A stretch of 64,000 bases of DNA from Molossus alvarezi (Eukaryota > Chordata > Mammalia > Chiroptera > Molossidae). A program made the position numbers and the translations under genes. Below, in pieces: positions 24,303 through 37,129 of this stretch. The notes beneath the pieces are model-generated. The model was not told where the DNA came from. It was given only the letters and a program-made list of their open reading frames with translations, and made no database searches. The stretch lies in the NCBI GenBank assembly GCA_037176705.1, contig CM073898.1, forward strand, positions 22,428,488 through 22,492,487, read 5' to 3'. Numbering within the stretch: the first letter of the stretch is position 1; the number at the start of each line of letters is the position of its first letter.

Positions 24303-25300
24303 GCTCTAGGATGTATTTGTGGATTGCATTACTTCTCTTTTTTGATCTCCTATAATTGTACCTTTTATAGGATGAGTGCTGATATACTGCTAGAAAAATA
24401 GAGTCTATCTAGCCAGTAGATATTGGGTCATTATAAATGTATAAAATTGTATTTTAGTGAATTGGTAAACCTAGAAAACATTTTTCACAGAAATCATACA
24501 TTACAATGCACAGACAAGAATTTTCTAGTAAGTCAAAATGATGCACAAACATACACACAAACACAAATGCCATGCATACATACATATCGTTTCTACTTTC
24601 AAAAATGGATGTGAGCCTAAATCAGTCTATTACTACATTTAGAATGAAACATCCGTTTTCCAATTTAGTCAAATAAGTAAATTTATGTTATGTAATGAAT
24701 TCCCTTGAATATTTCCAGTGTTTTTCCAACAAGCACGCTAGTGTGAGATAGGCACTTGTCTACCATCTGGAGATTAAACAGTAGAGAAGGCAAGTCCCTG
24801 CCTTGTGTGTTCTTTATTCAAAAGGGAACTGACTAGCAAAACTCAGACGCCATATCTATAATATGTTGGCTGAAAATATTTGATTGTGTTCCACCACATA
24901 CCCGAGAACACACATTTAACAGAATAAACTTCTTGAATACCTGCTAATTTATAGTCGTTGGCTGAAAGGCTGACCGCACAGAACCAAGTATATTATTATA
25001 TGTGTGCACTGCAGGAGGTGGAACTGGACAACGAAAACTCAGTCCTGATGCAGGTTCTGTCCCCAGATGCTCAATGAGAAGTATCCATTAATATTAAACC
25101 TCAGCCAGATGCACCAAAACATAAATAACTCTGATGATTTTCAAAAACTGGAAATGCAAAATTAAAAAAAAAAATAGTTGAGTTTAGAAGAGGGAAACCT
25201 GGAGCCCAGAGGGTGAACATTTCAAAGAAGCATAAAGACTGAAACCTGTTTTTAAAATTCGAGAGGATTTAAGTAAAAGACGGTCTAAAAGGAGAGGAGA
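24303..25300. other. Mostly unique sequence; weak L2 remnant
   Basis: At about 24740-24830, AGATAGGCACTTGTCTACCA and AGAAGGCAAGTCCCTGCCTT resemble an inverted L2 3' end. No gene seen. Confidence 0.4.
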
Positions 25301-25533
25301 GCCCTGGCTGGTTTGCTCAGCGGTTAGAGTGCGGCCTGCAGACCAGAGAGTCCTGAGTTTGGTCCCACTAAGGGCATGTACCTCAGTTGCAGTTTGCTCC
25401 CAGCCTCGGTTGGGGTCCTGTGGGTGGAAACCAATTGATGTGTCTCTCTCACATCAATGTTTCTCTCTCTCTTCCTCCCTCTCTCCCTTCTGCTCTATCT
25501 GAAGATAAATGCAAAAATATCCTCAGGTGAGGA

Positions 25534-25582
<49 letters not shown>

Positions 25583-25584
25583 AT
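25301..25584 (+). mobile_element. Ves-type SINE with (AAAT)n tail
   Basis: Head GCCCTGGCTGGTTTGCTCAG, body of the subtype carrying ACTAAGGGCATGTACC, 3' end TATCCTCAGGTGAGGATAAA, then about 13 AAAT units (25533-25584). Confidence 0.95.
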
Positions 25585-25699
25585 CCTAATTCCCAAGGTG
25601 ATGGTATTAGAAGATAGGTAATGAAGAGATGAAGACATACTTGTACCATGGCGCTCAAATGTCTTCGCAATTCAATCCCGTTTATTGCTACGTCATTTT

Positions 25700-26135
25700 A
25701 TACTTCAGAGCCTCTTTGTTCCATACACTCTAAAACACTCTAAACTATTTGCAGGCCCCTGAATGTACCACTCACTGTATGTTTCTCACTCCTAAGTATG
25801 TGTTCCTATTCCCATTACCTCTGGAAGACGTCACCAGCCTTTCTTTGTGTGGCCACTTCCTTCTTAAATATACTTTATTTTTAATGTCACTTCCTCTGGA
25901 AAGTCATTTTGGATCCTTTAAAGGGGCATAAATTCCAATAATTCTTACAGTATCTTGTGTTTATTTCACTACAACACTATTCTAATTGCAGGTTTATTTT
26001 GCATTGTCTTCCAGACTGATTAGCTCTGGAGGACAGAGACTGGGCCTTGGGCATAATTCTAATTCCCAATGATATCACAATGAAAGATATATAGAGACAA
26101 CTCAGTAAATATTTGTTGAATGACTTAGTTGATGA
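25700..26135 (+). repeat. Ancient L2 3' end
   Basis: CTGGAGGACAGAGACTGGGC near 26015, then AACTCAGTAAATATTTGTTG and AATGACTTAG at the end, the typical L2 terminal order. Confidence 0.75.
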
Positions 26136-26956
26136 TTACTGAAAGATGATGTACAAAAAATCCCAGAGGAGAAATCTTTAATGTTGGAAAGTATCTGCAC
26201 ATTGATGTCATCAGAAGAAAACAGCTTATAAATGCATAAACACATCGGAGTATGTCCAGATAAATGTGTTCAGGTATGTGAAGAAAAGATAAACCATTTT
26301 AGGTGAGAAACAATGGGAGACATGGAAAAGGAATTAGCTTAAGATGAAGATTTCAGGTAATTTAAAAATCTATCAAGTTGCAGAGGCAGGAAGCATAATT
26401 ACTGTTTGGTTTCCATTGTCACCATGGTATCGATACCAATGAGGAGCAGTACGAGTTATGCGATTCATTGTAAGAAGAAATTTTCTAATAGATTTATCCA
26501 AAAATGGAATGACCTTTCTTTGTGAAGAGGTGTGCATTCTTTCACTGGAGGAGAGGAATTGTGAAACTAATGAAAGGATATTTACGAAGTACTATTCAGC
26601 AGGAGATTGGAGTAGAAGAGATAATGGTGATTTTACTTGAAGTTTCACCGAGGGACATAGCAATCAATACATTTCATCGATTCATATATTCAGCGACACT
26701 GAAAAATACTTCTTCCTGAAGCATCACTGCTCTATACACTTTAGAATTCAGTTACTATTGGTGATAACACACTAATAAGAATCAGAGTGAGTTCGTTGAC
26801 TGGTTTAATATATTGCTGTACCATCAACTATGTGTGTATGCTAAAGTGTGGCAGTCCCAAAGTATAAAGTCATCTCATTCAGTTATATTGATCTTTCACT
26901 CTAGGATCATGTGTTGTTAATTACTGAATTACATCACAATATATATTGCATTTATA
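26136..26956. other. Unique sequence, no gene seen
   Basis: Short overlapping open frames at about 26458-26719 have no recognisable motif and no flanking splice or promoter signals that I can defend. Confidence 0.45.
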
Positions 26957-27170
26957 GCCCACCAGTGTGGTTCAGTGGTTGAGCATTGACCCATGCACCG
27001 AGAGGTCACTGGTTCGATTCCCAGTCAAAGCATATGACCAGGTTGTGAGCCAAATCCCCAGTGGGGGGCATGCAGGAGGCAGCCAATCAAAGTTCTCTGT
27101 CATTGATGTTTCTATTTCTCTCTCCCTCTCCTTTCCACTCTCTCTAAAATTAATAAAGGAAAAAAAATTA
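26957..27170 (+). mobile_element. Ves-type SINE
   Basis: GCCCACCAGTGTGGTTCAGT head, B-box GGTTCGATTCCC, the CCCCAGTGGGGGGCATGCAG body, CT-rich tract and an A-rich tail. Confidence 0.93.
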
Positions 27171-28367
27171 ATTGTACTTACATTTTAGTTTGTTTACATT
27201 TATCTTATCAGAATAGGTAATAATACTCAGAGATAATGAAAATTGGCCTTAGTCCCTATGTCTTTCTTTGGTACCAATCTGTATGTTTCTCTGCTCCCAG
27301 CTTTCTTAGAATTATTATTATTTTTTTTTACCATCAGTACCATTGATATCTTCAGGAGTCTATTAATGGTACAAAGAATGAAGATTTTATTACAATTTAT
27401 GTCCTTGGACATAGATGAAATTTGGAAATCACCTTTCAGTACATGAGGGGAACCTCTCAGAACATTTGTTTTCAAGTACCTGATCAGTTAGAATAGTATT
27501 GAAAATTAAAATCTGAGTCAATAAAGCATAGAGCTTTTCTGCTAAGTACTCAAAAAACAGTTTCTCAGCAGGCTATAGCCAAGGGAGCAACAGAATTCAA
27601 GTGCAGTGAGGCTAATAGAGGCATCAACTGCTGAAATAGAATTAAATTGAGGATCAGGGATTAGACCTGACAGAAGATTAATAATTCAGCCGGGAACATA
27701 GAAAGCAATGTGAATGATTTCAGCTTCTGCTTGGTGTTTTTGTCATCTAAAGAACATAAAATGAATAAAATAATATGAAGTACAATCAATCACACGTTGG
27801 ACCTTGATGCTTTTTGGAGTGGAATACTGACTGTCCTGAAGTTGGTATCATGGATCCCTCTCGAGGCTGATTTCACCAGCTTTTGCCTTGGCTTATGGAC
27901 AGAGCAGCCAAAGACCTATCTCCAGAAACAACTGAAGGGAAAATATACTTAAAGGCCATATTTTAATAGGGTGGAAGACAAAGACAAACATTGCTTTTCT
28001 TACTTGTATGGTTCGGTTACCCCTTGTCAAAATGGTGGCCAGAGCGTCTCTACCTACAGTTATATCAGATTTCATTTTCTTCCTATTATAGACTAGGACA
28101 ATTAGTTGTAATGAGTTCATACGGTATCCGTTGATAAAATACACTACTCAAGTTTAAAATATGTAAGCAAACAAACAAATAAAACAAAATAAACCATGTA
28201 GCTATGTGTAGGATGATGTGCATTAAGGTTGTAGGCTATCAGAAGAGAGTGATCTGTGCAGGTGAAACCAAACACTGCAGAATTCTCTCCCCGACTCCCA
28301 TGTTCACTACTCAGCATTTCATAGTTATTGCTACTAGAACGCATTGCACCTTGATGCAACTCAAAAA
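27171..28367. other. Unique sequence, no gene seen
   Basis: No coding signal and no assignable repeat. Confidence 0.45.
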
Positions 28368-28755
28368 GTATATTAGTTTGCTAGGGCTTCCATAACAGTC
28401 AACACAGACTGGGTGGCTAAAACACAGATTTATTTTCTCAACTTTCTGGAGGCTAGAAGTTTGAGATCAAGGTATCTGCGGGTTTAGTTTTTTCTGAAGC
28501 CTCTTTCCTTGGCTTATACATGGCCATCTTCTTCCTCTGTGGTTACATGGCCTTTTTTCTGTAACTATGTTTAACATTTCTCTTCTTAAAAGGGCACCAG
28601 TGCTATTAAATTAGGGCCCACACTAGTGGCCTCATTTTAACTTATCACCTCTTTAAAGACCCTATCTCCAAATTTGGTCACATTCTGAGACACTGGCGGG
28701 GAGGATAAGACTTCAGTATTTGAATTTTTGGGAACACAGTTTATCCCATAACTGA
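28368..28755 (-). repeat. MaLR (MLT1-like) LTR, reverse
   Basis: Antisense MaLR phrases: TATTAGTTTGCTAGGGCTTC, GACTGGGTGGCTAAAACACA, TTCTGGAGGCTAGAAGTTTG, AAAAGGGCACCAGTGCTATT and a GGGAACACAGTTTATCCCAT end. Same family type as 13.0 and 41.4 kb. Confidence 0.88.
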
Positions 28756-30072
28756 GGGTCTTGTGTTCGTTGACATAGAAAGAGAGTTTCCTATATCTCA
28801 GTAGGGGTCCAGCTTCTCTGCCCCAAACACTCCTCATTCTTGGGTAGCTGAGTGTTCTGGATGATGTGAGTGTTTTCCACACAGGATAATTATAAGTGGA
28901 TCAATCATTATTCATACCATGAGAATCAGTCACTCTCGTTGGACAGTCAATGAGTTTGGTGCTAGATGTTGACAAATTTACACTCTTATAGGTCATTGAA
29001 GATAGGAACAATCTCTGTATTCCCTGGGTCCATGGATAGTCTAGGAGCACACGATGACAACACTGTTACACACCTGTGCATTTATCTTTTCACCAACATT
29101 TGCATTTCTAATAAGGATCTCTTTGGTGTGTAAAATTAACCAAAGTTTTAACTTCAAAAGTGAGAGGAATTCTGAGGTAGTAAAACGGGGAGGTTCTAAG
29201 GTTCATGAAGTACACATAAATGTGGCAGAGATGTATTCCCAGTATTTCTACTTTCACTATACACTTGGTAAATGGGTTTCTGTGAGCGACATATACCAGG
29301 GTCACAGTATATTCTCTCCAGACCAGCTTAAAGCACTGCTACTCTTTACTATATTCTCTTGACTTTGTTGGGGTAAGCAAAAGTCCCTAAGTTTTTAGTA
29401 GCCACTTTTATTTTTTCTAAGTTAATACATGACCTTCAAGAAACTATGACTGTTAAGGAGAATGGTCCTAAAACTCAAAAATTAAAAGTTTTATCTAAGT
29501 ATTTGCCATTTGACAATATAATGTAGCAGACTAATAAAAAGTATTGGGTACACTTGAGAGTGGGGCAGACAACTAGAATTTTTGAGCACCTATTATGATG
29601 ATAAACATAACTAGATGTTCCCATATAGTATTTGAATCTCCGCAACAAATTTTGGGTAAATGTTACAGGTGCATTTACAGATATAAAAAGAGCTGCTAGA
29701 AGTAATTTAACAAGGTGCTCTAAAACCACAAGGATAATAAGGAGCAGAGATGGAGGAGGTCTACTGTTCTGCAAAGCCATGTACTTTTTATTACACATTA
29801 AGGCTGGGGTTGCTGGTAAATCCACCTGCCAGTGGAGTACACTGTGGTTCTCCAACAATTGTATCTTAGGAATAGGGCAAGACTGCATGATTTGCTCATT
29901 ATTTGTCTACCCTCTCTTTCCAGGGGTAGAGTTAGAGTTGGGAGATTTTAGTAAACACCAATGGATAATGCCCACATGATTTATTTTTAATTTAATGTTA
30001 AATACTCTATCAAGAAAATAGCAACTTTAAACTGACACATGATTCAGATTGCCACTAGAACATGACCTTTTT
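28756..30072. other. Unique sequence, no gene seen
   Basis: A weak inverted L2/MIR resemblance lies at about 29590-29690 (GAGCACCTATTATGATGATA). Otherwise no feature. The frames near 29.1-29.9 kb show no motif. Confidence 0.4.
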
Positions 30073-30315
30073 TGCTTGTTTGTTTTTGTTTTTTATCTTT
30101 ACCCAAAAACATTTTTGCATTTATTACAGATAGAGTGGGAGGGTGAGAGAGAGAGAAACATCGATGTGAGAGAGACACATCAACTGGTTGCCACCCACAT
30201 GACCCCAACCAGGGCCGGGAACAAACTGCAACTGATCCATGCCCTTAGCAGGAACCAAACTGGGACTCTCTAGTCTGTGGGCCAATGCTCTAACCCTGAG
30301 CCAAACCCGCCAGGG
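30073..30315 (-). mobile_element. Ves-type SINE
   Basis: Inverted copy ending AAACCCGCCAGGG. Target-site duplication CTAGAACATGACCTTTTT (30055-30072) and CTAGAACATGACTTTTTA (30316-30333). Confidence 0.94.
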
Positions 30316-32319
30316 CTAGAACATGACTTTTTAAATACTTAGGTCCTTGTATCATTCATATTCAGGTGTCAGACAAAAAAAAAATGTATATGCATCATCT
30401 CTTCACATGAGACAAACCTTCAATTTATTCCTAACACTGAGAATGTAATAGTTTGTTTCATATAGGCCTGGGAGGGCGTAAGAGGTATCCGGATCTCTGC
30501 TTCAAGCACAGGCATTTTAAAGCCCTTCTGTGGCAAAGACTCTCTAAGTACCAATCCTTGTGTTTTCATGTTAAGGAGCCACTCAACTCCAGATCCGATA
30601 GTATATACACCTGCCCGGATCAACAGCTATACATTTGTTTTAGTAATGGATACATTTTTTTCATATTCCTAGATTCTGAAGTACTTTCTCCACGTTTCCT
30701 GTTGGCGTTCCTTTCCCTTCATAACTACTTGGTTTCCTCATTCTCAGCTCGAGCCTTGGACCATACCTGTATTTTAGAATTACTACCACCTGTTTTCTTT
30801 GCCTTAATTCTTTTAGTTATTTGTTTATTCATCTACTTATTGATAAATAATTATTGAGAATTTGCAATGTGTCTAGCTTTTTGAAAAGTCATTGGGAATA
30901 CAATATTTACAAATGTGAAGGTGCTGTCTTCATGTAGATGATATTTAATTGAGATAAGTAGAAAAAATAATGGTATGCATGTATAATGTCTGGTTGAGAT
31001 TTAAACTCAAAAGAAAAATTAAAGGGTATAAGGGAATAGAAGTCTTATTTGGGGGACTCTATTAAGTTGCATTTGATTGTGGAGTAGGCAACAAAGGAAG
31101 CTATAACCAGAATTAGGCCTTGTCAGCAGAATGTGGTGGAGGAAGAAAAAACCAAGACCTGAATATGTCTGCAGTGCTTTATTATAGAGATGATTCGTGG
31201 AAATGCATACAGAATAGAGTGAGGGCACGAGGAGGACGGCAGACAGTGGAAAGTTAGCAGTTGCAATGAATTTGAAGCACTGGGAGAGTCGGGAGTGGGA
31301 CACAAGAACGCTGAATTAGAAAGACAGATCGTGCCATCCGATGGGCACTTGAACCGAATATTAGGAGGTACACCAGAAATTGGAGAAGACACCATTTAGT
31401 CAATGATCATGAAAACGAATCGCCAAGATGGGATGGAGAATAAATAATTGGCAGGGAGGATCGCAAGGATGAGAGACACAGGGACAAAAGATACATTATT
31501 TTATAACATCAAGAATAATAATAGAAGTCAGAGTGGAAACTGAGCAGTAAGCCAAGTGCAAAAGAATTCTTCAGTGAAAGAATATATGTTCAGAGAAAAG
31601 GAGCACAGAGGATATATCTGATGGCACATAATTTAATATGTCTTTTATTGTGTTTTATTTTGCTTCAGGGAAGAAGCATTAAGAAGTGAAGAAATACCCT
31701 CCCCTTGCAGGTCCCGTTACAGGAGGACACCAGAGAAAACACACCAGCACTGTGACTATCTTCTTCAGTAGTACATTCAGTGAACATCTACTTTCCATTT
31801 TGATATTTCATTAGAGGGGGGAAAAGAAAAGAAAAACCAGAGAGGCAGCTGATGTGAGGTTGTTGTGACAATAGGCGCTGGTTCCAGAGAGTCCGGTGGA
31901 AAGGACAAGACCTTAAATTAGGGGATAGTGAGTATAGAGTCTGATGGATAGGAGAGTCTTCGTGATATGGAATGACCTAAAAAGCCCAGGTTTTTGGGAT
32001 GACTTAGATGTAGAGGAATCAGCTTTGATAGTCTCTAAAAAAATCGGAGGCAATCAGTTCTAACAGTAGCCTTTTCTTGGGACCGCTGAGAGGCTGAGCC
32101 TGCAGGAGGGGCCGAGTGCTCTGGGTCTCCCTGAAATCCTGCTGAGAGCAGTGGAGACGCATGATCAGTGATTTGACCTTGGGACAGTTCTTGCTCACAC
32201 CCCTCCTCTGCTACCATAACCAAAAGGAAAAATCTTCCTCCTTTGTTTGTTTTTTTCTTTTTGTAGATATAGCGCCCATGTCAGAAATAATTCAAGGACA
32301 TGTCTTACACTTTAACCAG
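30316..32319. other. Mostly unique sequence
   Basis: A probable inverted L2 end lies at about 30815-30960 (TATTGAGAATTTGCAATGTG; GTCATTGGGAATACAATATT). Elsewhere no gene or recognised repeat. Frames at 30453-30857 and 31019-31395 have no recognisable domain. Confidence 0.4.
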
Positions 32320-32760
32320 TGCAATAGATTAGCACCACTATAGGAACCTGTTAGGGAATTCAATTACAAATTTACTGCAATCCAACACCTGCCAAATGCT
32401 TGCTTAAGACATGTGATATCTGAGAGGAGCAACAGCTGGATGGAGATACTGCATGCCCATTAGGCTCTCTCTCGTTACTAATCTCACGTTAATTTAGATC
32501 ACTGGCTGGCAATAGAACCAGAGGCATAACTATCTCAGCCTCTCACTGAGCTACGTTTATTAATGTACCTTCTCCCTTATAAAGATTCAATAGTAGATGC
32601 ATGGATTTGCACAGCAGTTCTGTCTTTTATTAAATCATAGATTACCCACTGTGTTAATCTGTGTGTCTTAAACAGAGGCACATAACTTTATTTCAAGGGA
32701 ATCATTTAACCCTATAAGGGAATTGCTTCACAGATTTTGCCTGAATGCAAAATTTATTTA
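32320..32760. promoter_or_regulatory. Repeat-poor stretch, possible conserved non-coding element
   Basis: No transposon is recognisable over about 440 bp. It is rich in homeodomain-type TAAT/ATTA words (TTAATTTAGATC, TTTATTAATGTA, TTTTATTAAATC) and contains E-box CAGCTG (about 32432). No coding frame. Regulatory role is inference only and conservation was not tested. Confidence 0.2.
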
Positions 32761-33224
32761 ATGAATCATATTTCTCCTTTTTCCAGATCTTAGAAGATCT
32801 GGGACCTAGATAATAGCTTAGGATCATATGAAAAGCCTGACTCTACCTCACTCAAGTATCTGGAAGTAAAGCACATACCATTCACCTTTCTTAGATATTC
32901 TCTTCTGATTGTCAACAATACTGTTAAGTCTTATGACAAAAATTCAAGCTATGTAAAGTTTTTTAAAGATGTAGACTAATTATGAATACTTAAATACATT
33001 ATGTAAGTGTATCTATTTCATCAATATTTACTCTATATTAAAAATTTTGCTCTCTATGTGTCATGTAAGCAAAGATTATCTATGTTCCCATGTAAATCTA
33101 AGAAAAAGAAACATAATATAAATGCATACACTTCAGAGCAGGAGAGAAGGAATTAATAATGCCAATTATACTTTGAATAGCAGCTGCAATTAATCTGATT
33201 TTGTGTACTTGTTTATATCTTCTT
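32761..33224. other. Unique AT-rich sequence, no gene seen
   Basis: Nothing assignable. Confidence 0.45.
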
Positions 33225-33405
33225 TAATCATCACAATGTTATGATTTACACATTATCATTATTATTTCTATTAGCAAAAGTAAAAGCCTAGAGAGAGTAA
33301 TAGCTTTCCTCACAATGCCCACACATTTCAAGATGGAGATAGAAACGTATGCGTGTTAACTCCAACGTCTATGCTCTTAACCCATGCCTATTGCCTCCTA
33401 AACTT
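33225..33405 (-). repeat. Ancient MIR SINE, reverse
   Basis: AATCATCACAATGTTATGAT, then an ATTATCATTATTATTTCTAT segment, then AAAGCCTAGAGAGAGTAATA and a CTATGCTCTTAACCCATGCC end, the inverse MIR order. Confidence 0.7.
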
Positions 33406-33889
33406 ATTATAGGGTGTCTATAATTTCCTACTTTCACAATCCTACTGCTTCAGCTTCTAGTTAAAGTTCTGCTAAAGAGCTTGTTGCTCAGAGACAGAAC
33501 AAACCCATATTATTACTGGCCTTTGTGATTACAGTACAACCAACCAAAATGGCCTGGGAAGACTTGCAATGATGAAGTCTCCTACAAGTCTCCATAGACA
33601 TCGATAATAGAAGTTCTGCTGTCCAAGGACTAATACAGTATAGATTTGCCCAAGTGCATATGCCACTTTAATTTTCTTATCTTAGTACCTCTTCAACAAT
33701 TTTAGAGGGAAGCATAAGACTGGAATGTACTGACACCTAAAACATTCCAGAGGACACTATGGGAATATCCACCTTTGTAATATTCGAGTTGCCTAAAATA
33801 TGTTTTGTTTTTTTCTAACAACAGTTTCTGCATTTGATCAGTGGCTGGCAAAGCTGTATCATTCAGTGGGAATCCCATGTAGTTTGATG
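33406..33889. other. Unique sequence, no gene seen
   Basis: Nothing assignable. Confidence 0.4.
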
Positions 33890-33985
33890 GTGTTACACCT
33901 GAGTTTTTAGTTCTGACTCGGATATTGATTAGCTGTATCAACTTGGGTATGTTATTTAATCAGTTAGCCCTAGGATCTTTATGTT
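33890..33985 (+). repeat. Ancient MIR fragment
   Basis: TTAGTTCTGACTCGGATATT, AGCTGTATCAACTTGGGTAT and GTTATTTAATCAGTTAGCCC follow the MIR core order. Confidence 0.55.
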
Positions 33986-34001
33986 AGAATGATGATTACA
34001 A

Positions 34002-34217
34002 TAGATCCAGAGTCATGGAAGTAGAGAGCAAACTGATAAAGCTCAGAGAGATGGGGGTGAGAAGAGATAAACCAAGGAACTTATATGCATATATTCACAA
34101 CCAATGGACACAGACATTAGTTTGGGGAAAGCAGAAGGGGGGTGGGAGCCGGGAGGAGGGGGGTCAATAGGGAAATAAAGTTGGGGACATCTGTAACACT
34201 TTCAACAACACCAAAAA
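34002..34217 (+). mobile_element. Short 5'-truncated L1 insertion with perfect duplication
   Basis: Only the 3' UTR is present (GAGATAAACCAAGGAACTTA; TATGCATATATTCACAACCA; a G-rich tract; ACATCTGTAACACTTTCAAC). It is bounded by the 16-bp perfect direct repeat AGAATGATGATTACAA (33986-34001 and 34218-34233). This 216-bp insertion sits at the end of a MIR. Confidence 0.95.
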
Positions 34218-34324
34218 AGAATGATGATTACAAAATAATAACAGCTTCATAAACTTAGGCTGAAGATCACATGTGATTATATTTGTAAAAACATTTTAGT
34301 AAGTGGTCTGTGGTCAATTTCTTT

Positions 34325-34575
34325 CTTTTTTTTATCCTCACCCGAGGACGTTTTTGCATTTATCTTCAGATAGAGCGGGAGGGAGAGAAGGAGAAGGAAA
34401 GAGAGACGGAAACATCAATATGAGAGAGACACATTGACTGGTTGCCACCCACAGGACCCCAACTGGGGCTGAGGAGAAACTGCAACCAAGGTACATGTCC
34501 TTAGCGGGAACCGAACCCAGGACTTTCTGGTCTGAGGGCTGATGTTTTAACCACTGAGCGAAACCGGCCAGGGCT
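34325..34575 (-). mobile_element. Ves-type SINE
   Basis: Inverted copy with the ATCCTCACCCGAGGACGTTT end at the left and head AAACCGGCCAGGGCT at the right. Target-site duplication TGGTCAATTTCTTT (34311-34324 and 34577-34590), perfect over 14 bp. Confidence 0.96.
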
Positions 34576-35439
34576 CTGGTCAATTTCTTTGCTGTTTTAA
34601 AACACTATGTGAATAAAACTATTTTTTTTCACCTTTAATGGGTATTTGCCCATCATGATTCCATAGATGTAAAAATTAATAATGTTATATTCTTTTAGGA
34701 GTGTTTTTGCATAGATTTTGAACTTAATATTAATAGAAAATGTGATACAATTTGTCTCAAAAAGAAATTTTCTTACAGGCACTGCATTTTCATCCTTAGG
34801 AAACACATGAGCTAAAAAATTCATGCAGAGCTATTTGCATTAGTTTTAATTTTCCTTTTCTGTCCATATTTTGGCCATTTTTGGAAAGGGAAATGTCATA
34901 ATGCAACTCAGGAGCTCCCAAGAGCACACAGCTCATTTACTAAGGAACTCGAGGAAAGCAAACGCAGGGTGAGCTAGTTTCTCTAGTTTCTCCGCTCATC
35001 TTGACGCCTCCTGGATCTACCCCACAACTCTCCTTCCCATCTCTCCTGCGCCTACATGGGCCCCCCTTCTTTATATCTCTGTTCTAAAGGCAGGCACTGA
35101 AATCTTACCAAAGTAAGCTCCAGCAAAGCAGGATTTTTTGGGCTTGTTTTTTAATCTGTAATTTTGTTGTTTGTTTTTAATTTTCGGTCTGTTTATTCAC
35201 TGCTTACCGGCTCCATCCCCCTCAAAGAGGCTAACATGTAGTCGGTGCTTAGCAAATATTGCTGCTTAAATAAGTTTTAATTTAAAAAATAAACACTATG
35301 ACCACTATTTTTCAGTACTTTTCAGCTAGATAATAATGGGCTCCTACGGGATTTCCACCCGGAATGAGGGAATGCATAGTAATTTCCTAAGGGAAGCAGG
35401 CAAGAAGGTAAATGCAAGAGCCTGTAAGAAGTGCTCCCT
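34576..35439. other. Unique sequence, no gene seen
   Basis: No coding signal. A somewhat GC-richer patch lies at about 34900-35100, with no recognised element. Confidence 0.45.
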
Positions 35440-36175
35440 TTTGATTTGACATTAATGGAGATGCGTTAAAAAGCAGCTACTGTGCAATAATAAACAAAAA
35501 GTTTCAATGTCCCTCTTTCCCTTGCCATTCTGTCACTCTAGTCTTATCTTTTAATTAAACCTGAACTTTAAAATAAATGTGTCTGGCTTGCTAGTTTATT
35601 AAATGGAATGCCAATGGAGAGCTTCTAGATTCAGCAATTGGTATGCTATAGAATGCCTTTTAAAAATAAATGGCCCCATGAAAGGCTCTGATTTTATTGA
35701 ACATTCAAGTTTATAGTTCTCTTGTTAGAAAGGAGCAAAAAAAGGTGTGACAAATTGAAATAGTTTGATTTCAGACCCTTTTATAATATGTTGAAGTGCT
35801 CACACAGCTTTATGTAAGGAATGATGAACTTTTTATCAAACATGAATTCTTGCCAAAAAATGTAAAGTGCATTATGGTTTATACTATGCAAGCCAACGTG
35901 AAACTTTTGCACTTAGACCTCCTGACTTTGCATGCATTGCCCATTTTTGTACTTTGCTGGAAATACACCTTTATCAAATTTCCTCTACACTTTCTCAATT
36001 AATCTCATATGCTTTGAGTTAGCAGTGGTCAATGTTTTCTTTACTGCCATTATATCATCATTAGCTAATGGCATGAATTTGTCAATAATAAGAAAACCAA
36101 TGCATTTGCTTGTAGCACATACATATCAATCACACATACTTCAATTTTTGTTATGCTCTAGTATGTACTGAAAGA
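35440..36175. promoter_or_regulatory. Repeat-poor stretch, possible conserved non-coding element
   Basis: About 735 bp without recognisable transposons, enriched in ATTA/TAAT words and TGACATTAATGG-type patterns. No coding frame with a motif. Regulatory role is inference. Confidence 0.18.
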
Positions 36176-36179
36176 CCAC

Positions 36180-36345
36180 TGGGTGTCAGGAGTGTGGTTC
36201 TTAGCCCTGGCTCTGCCACTCTGTACGACTTTGGCTTTTTGGTGCTGTTTGACTCAGCTTTTATTATGAAATAAGGATGGTGATATTTGGCCTCAGTTAA
36301 TCCTATGAACAGGTGGAAGCATGTAAAGAAGCTATGTGAAAATGT
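36180..36345 (+). repeat. Ancient MIR SINE
   Basis: GTGTGGTTCTTAGCCCTGGC, then CTCTGCCACTCTGTACGACT, TTATTATGAAATAAGGATGG and TCCTATGAACAGG, the MIR core order. Confidence 0.75.
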
Positions 36346-36490
36346 ATTAAAAATTTTTTAAATATCAATGCAAACTATTAAATGTTAGTAATAACATTTT
36401 CAAAACAGGAGAGAAAAGAGTTTTACTATTATTATTTACCTTTGTTACTTATCATTGTTCTATCACTTTGATCTTTTAAAAACATCTGCA

Positions 36491-36711
36491 GGCCTGGCTG
36501 GTGTAGCTCAGTGGATTAGTGTTGCCCTGTGGACTGAGAGGTCCTGGTTCAATTCCCGTTTGGGGCACATGCCCAGGTTGCAGGCTTAATCCCCAGCAGG
36601 GGGTGTGCTAAAGGCCGCCCGATTGATATTTCACTCTTAGATAGATGTTTCTATCTCTTCTCTCTTTTCTCCTCTAAAAAGCAATGAAATCATATTTAAA
36701 AAAATAAAAAT
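36491..36711 (+). mobile_element. Ves-type SINE
   Basis: Head GGCCTGGCTGGTGTAGCTCA, B-box GGTTCAATTCCC, body CCCCAGCAGGGGGTGTGC and an A-rich tail. Target-site duplication AAAAACATCTGCA (36478-36490) and AAAAACATTTGCA (36712-36724). Confidence 0.95.
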
Positions 36712-37129
36712 AAAAACATTTGCATATTTTCATATATATTCAAGATTGAGGGAGAGTGGCATATTTAGGTCTTTAAATGTTCATTGTAATATTTTTATCC
36801 AGGGGTAGAAACAAAAGTTGAAAGGAAAAAAAAAGGCAGAAAGAGAGAAAAAATGGAAAGATTAATTGTGGAAATGTAGATCTTTATTTCTACAATAGAG
36901 AAACTCATGGGAGGGGTGATATTGGTCACTTAAAAATGAAATTTATAATTAATATGTAGTATTGTAGTAAAAAATGCAAAGTTGGCTGTATCTCTTACTC
37001 TAAATCCATATGATAAACTTAAACATAGACAAATGTTCTTATGTAGGATTTGGATTTTAAAACATGCTGTAATATATACATAGCAACATAGATCTGATTG
37101 GATAAAGGTTCATGTCAAAAGAGACTAGC
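36712..37129. other. Unique AT-rich sequence, no gene seen
   Basis: Nothing assignable. Confidence 0.45.

Noticed and set aside
25301..25380. Possible tRNA genes at SINE heads
   Set aside because: The A- and B-box-like words are part of tRNA-derived SINEs. The sequence does not fold into a full cloverleaf and is followed by a SINE body.
28637..28882. 81-codon minus-strand frame
   Set aside because: It overlaps the MaLR LTR and has no domain.
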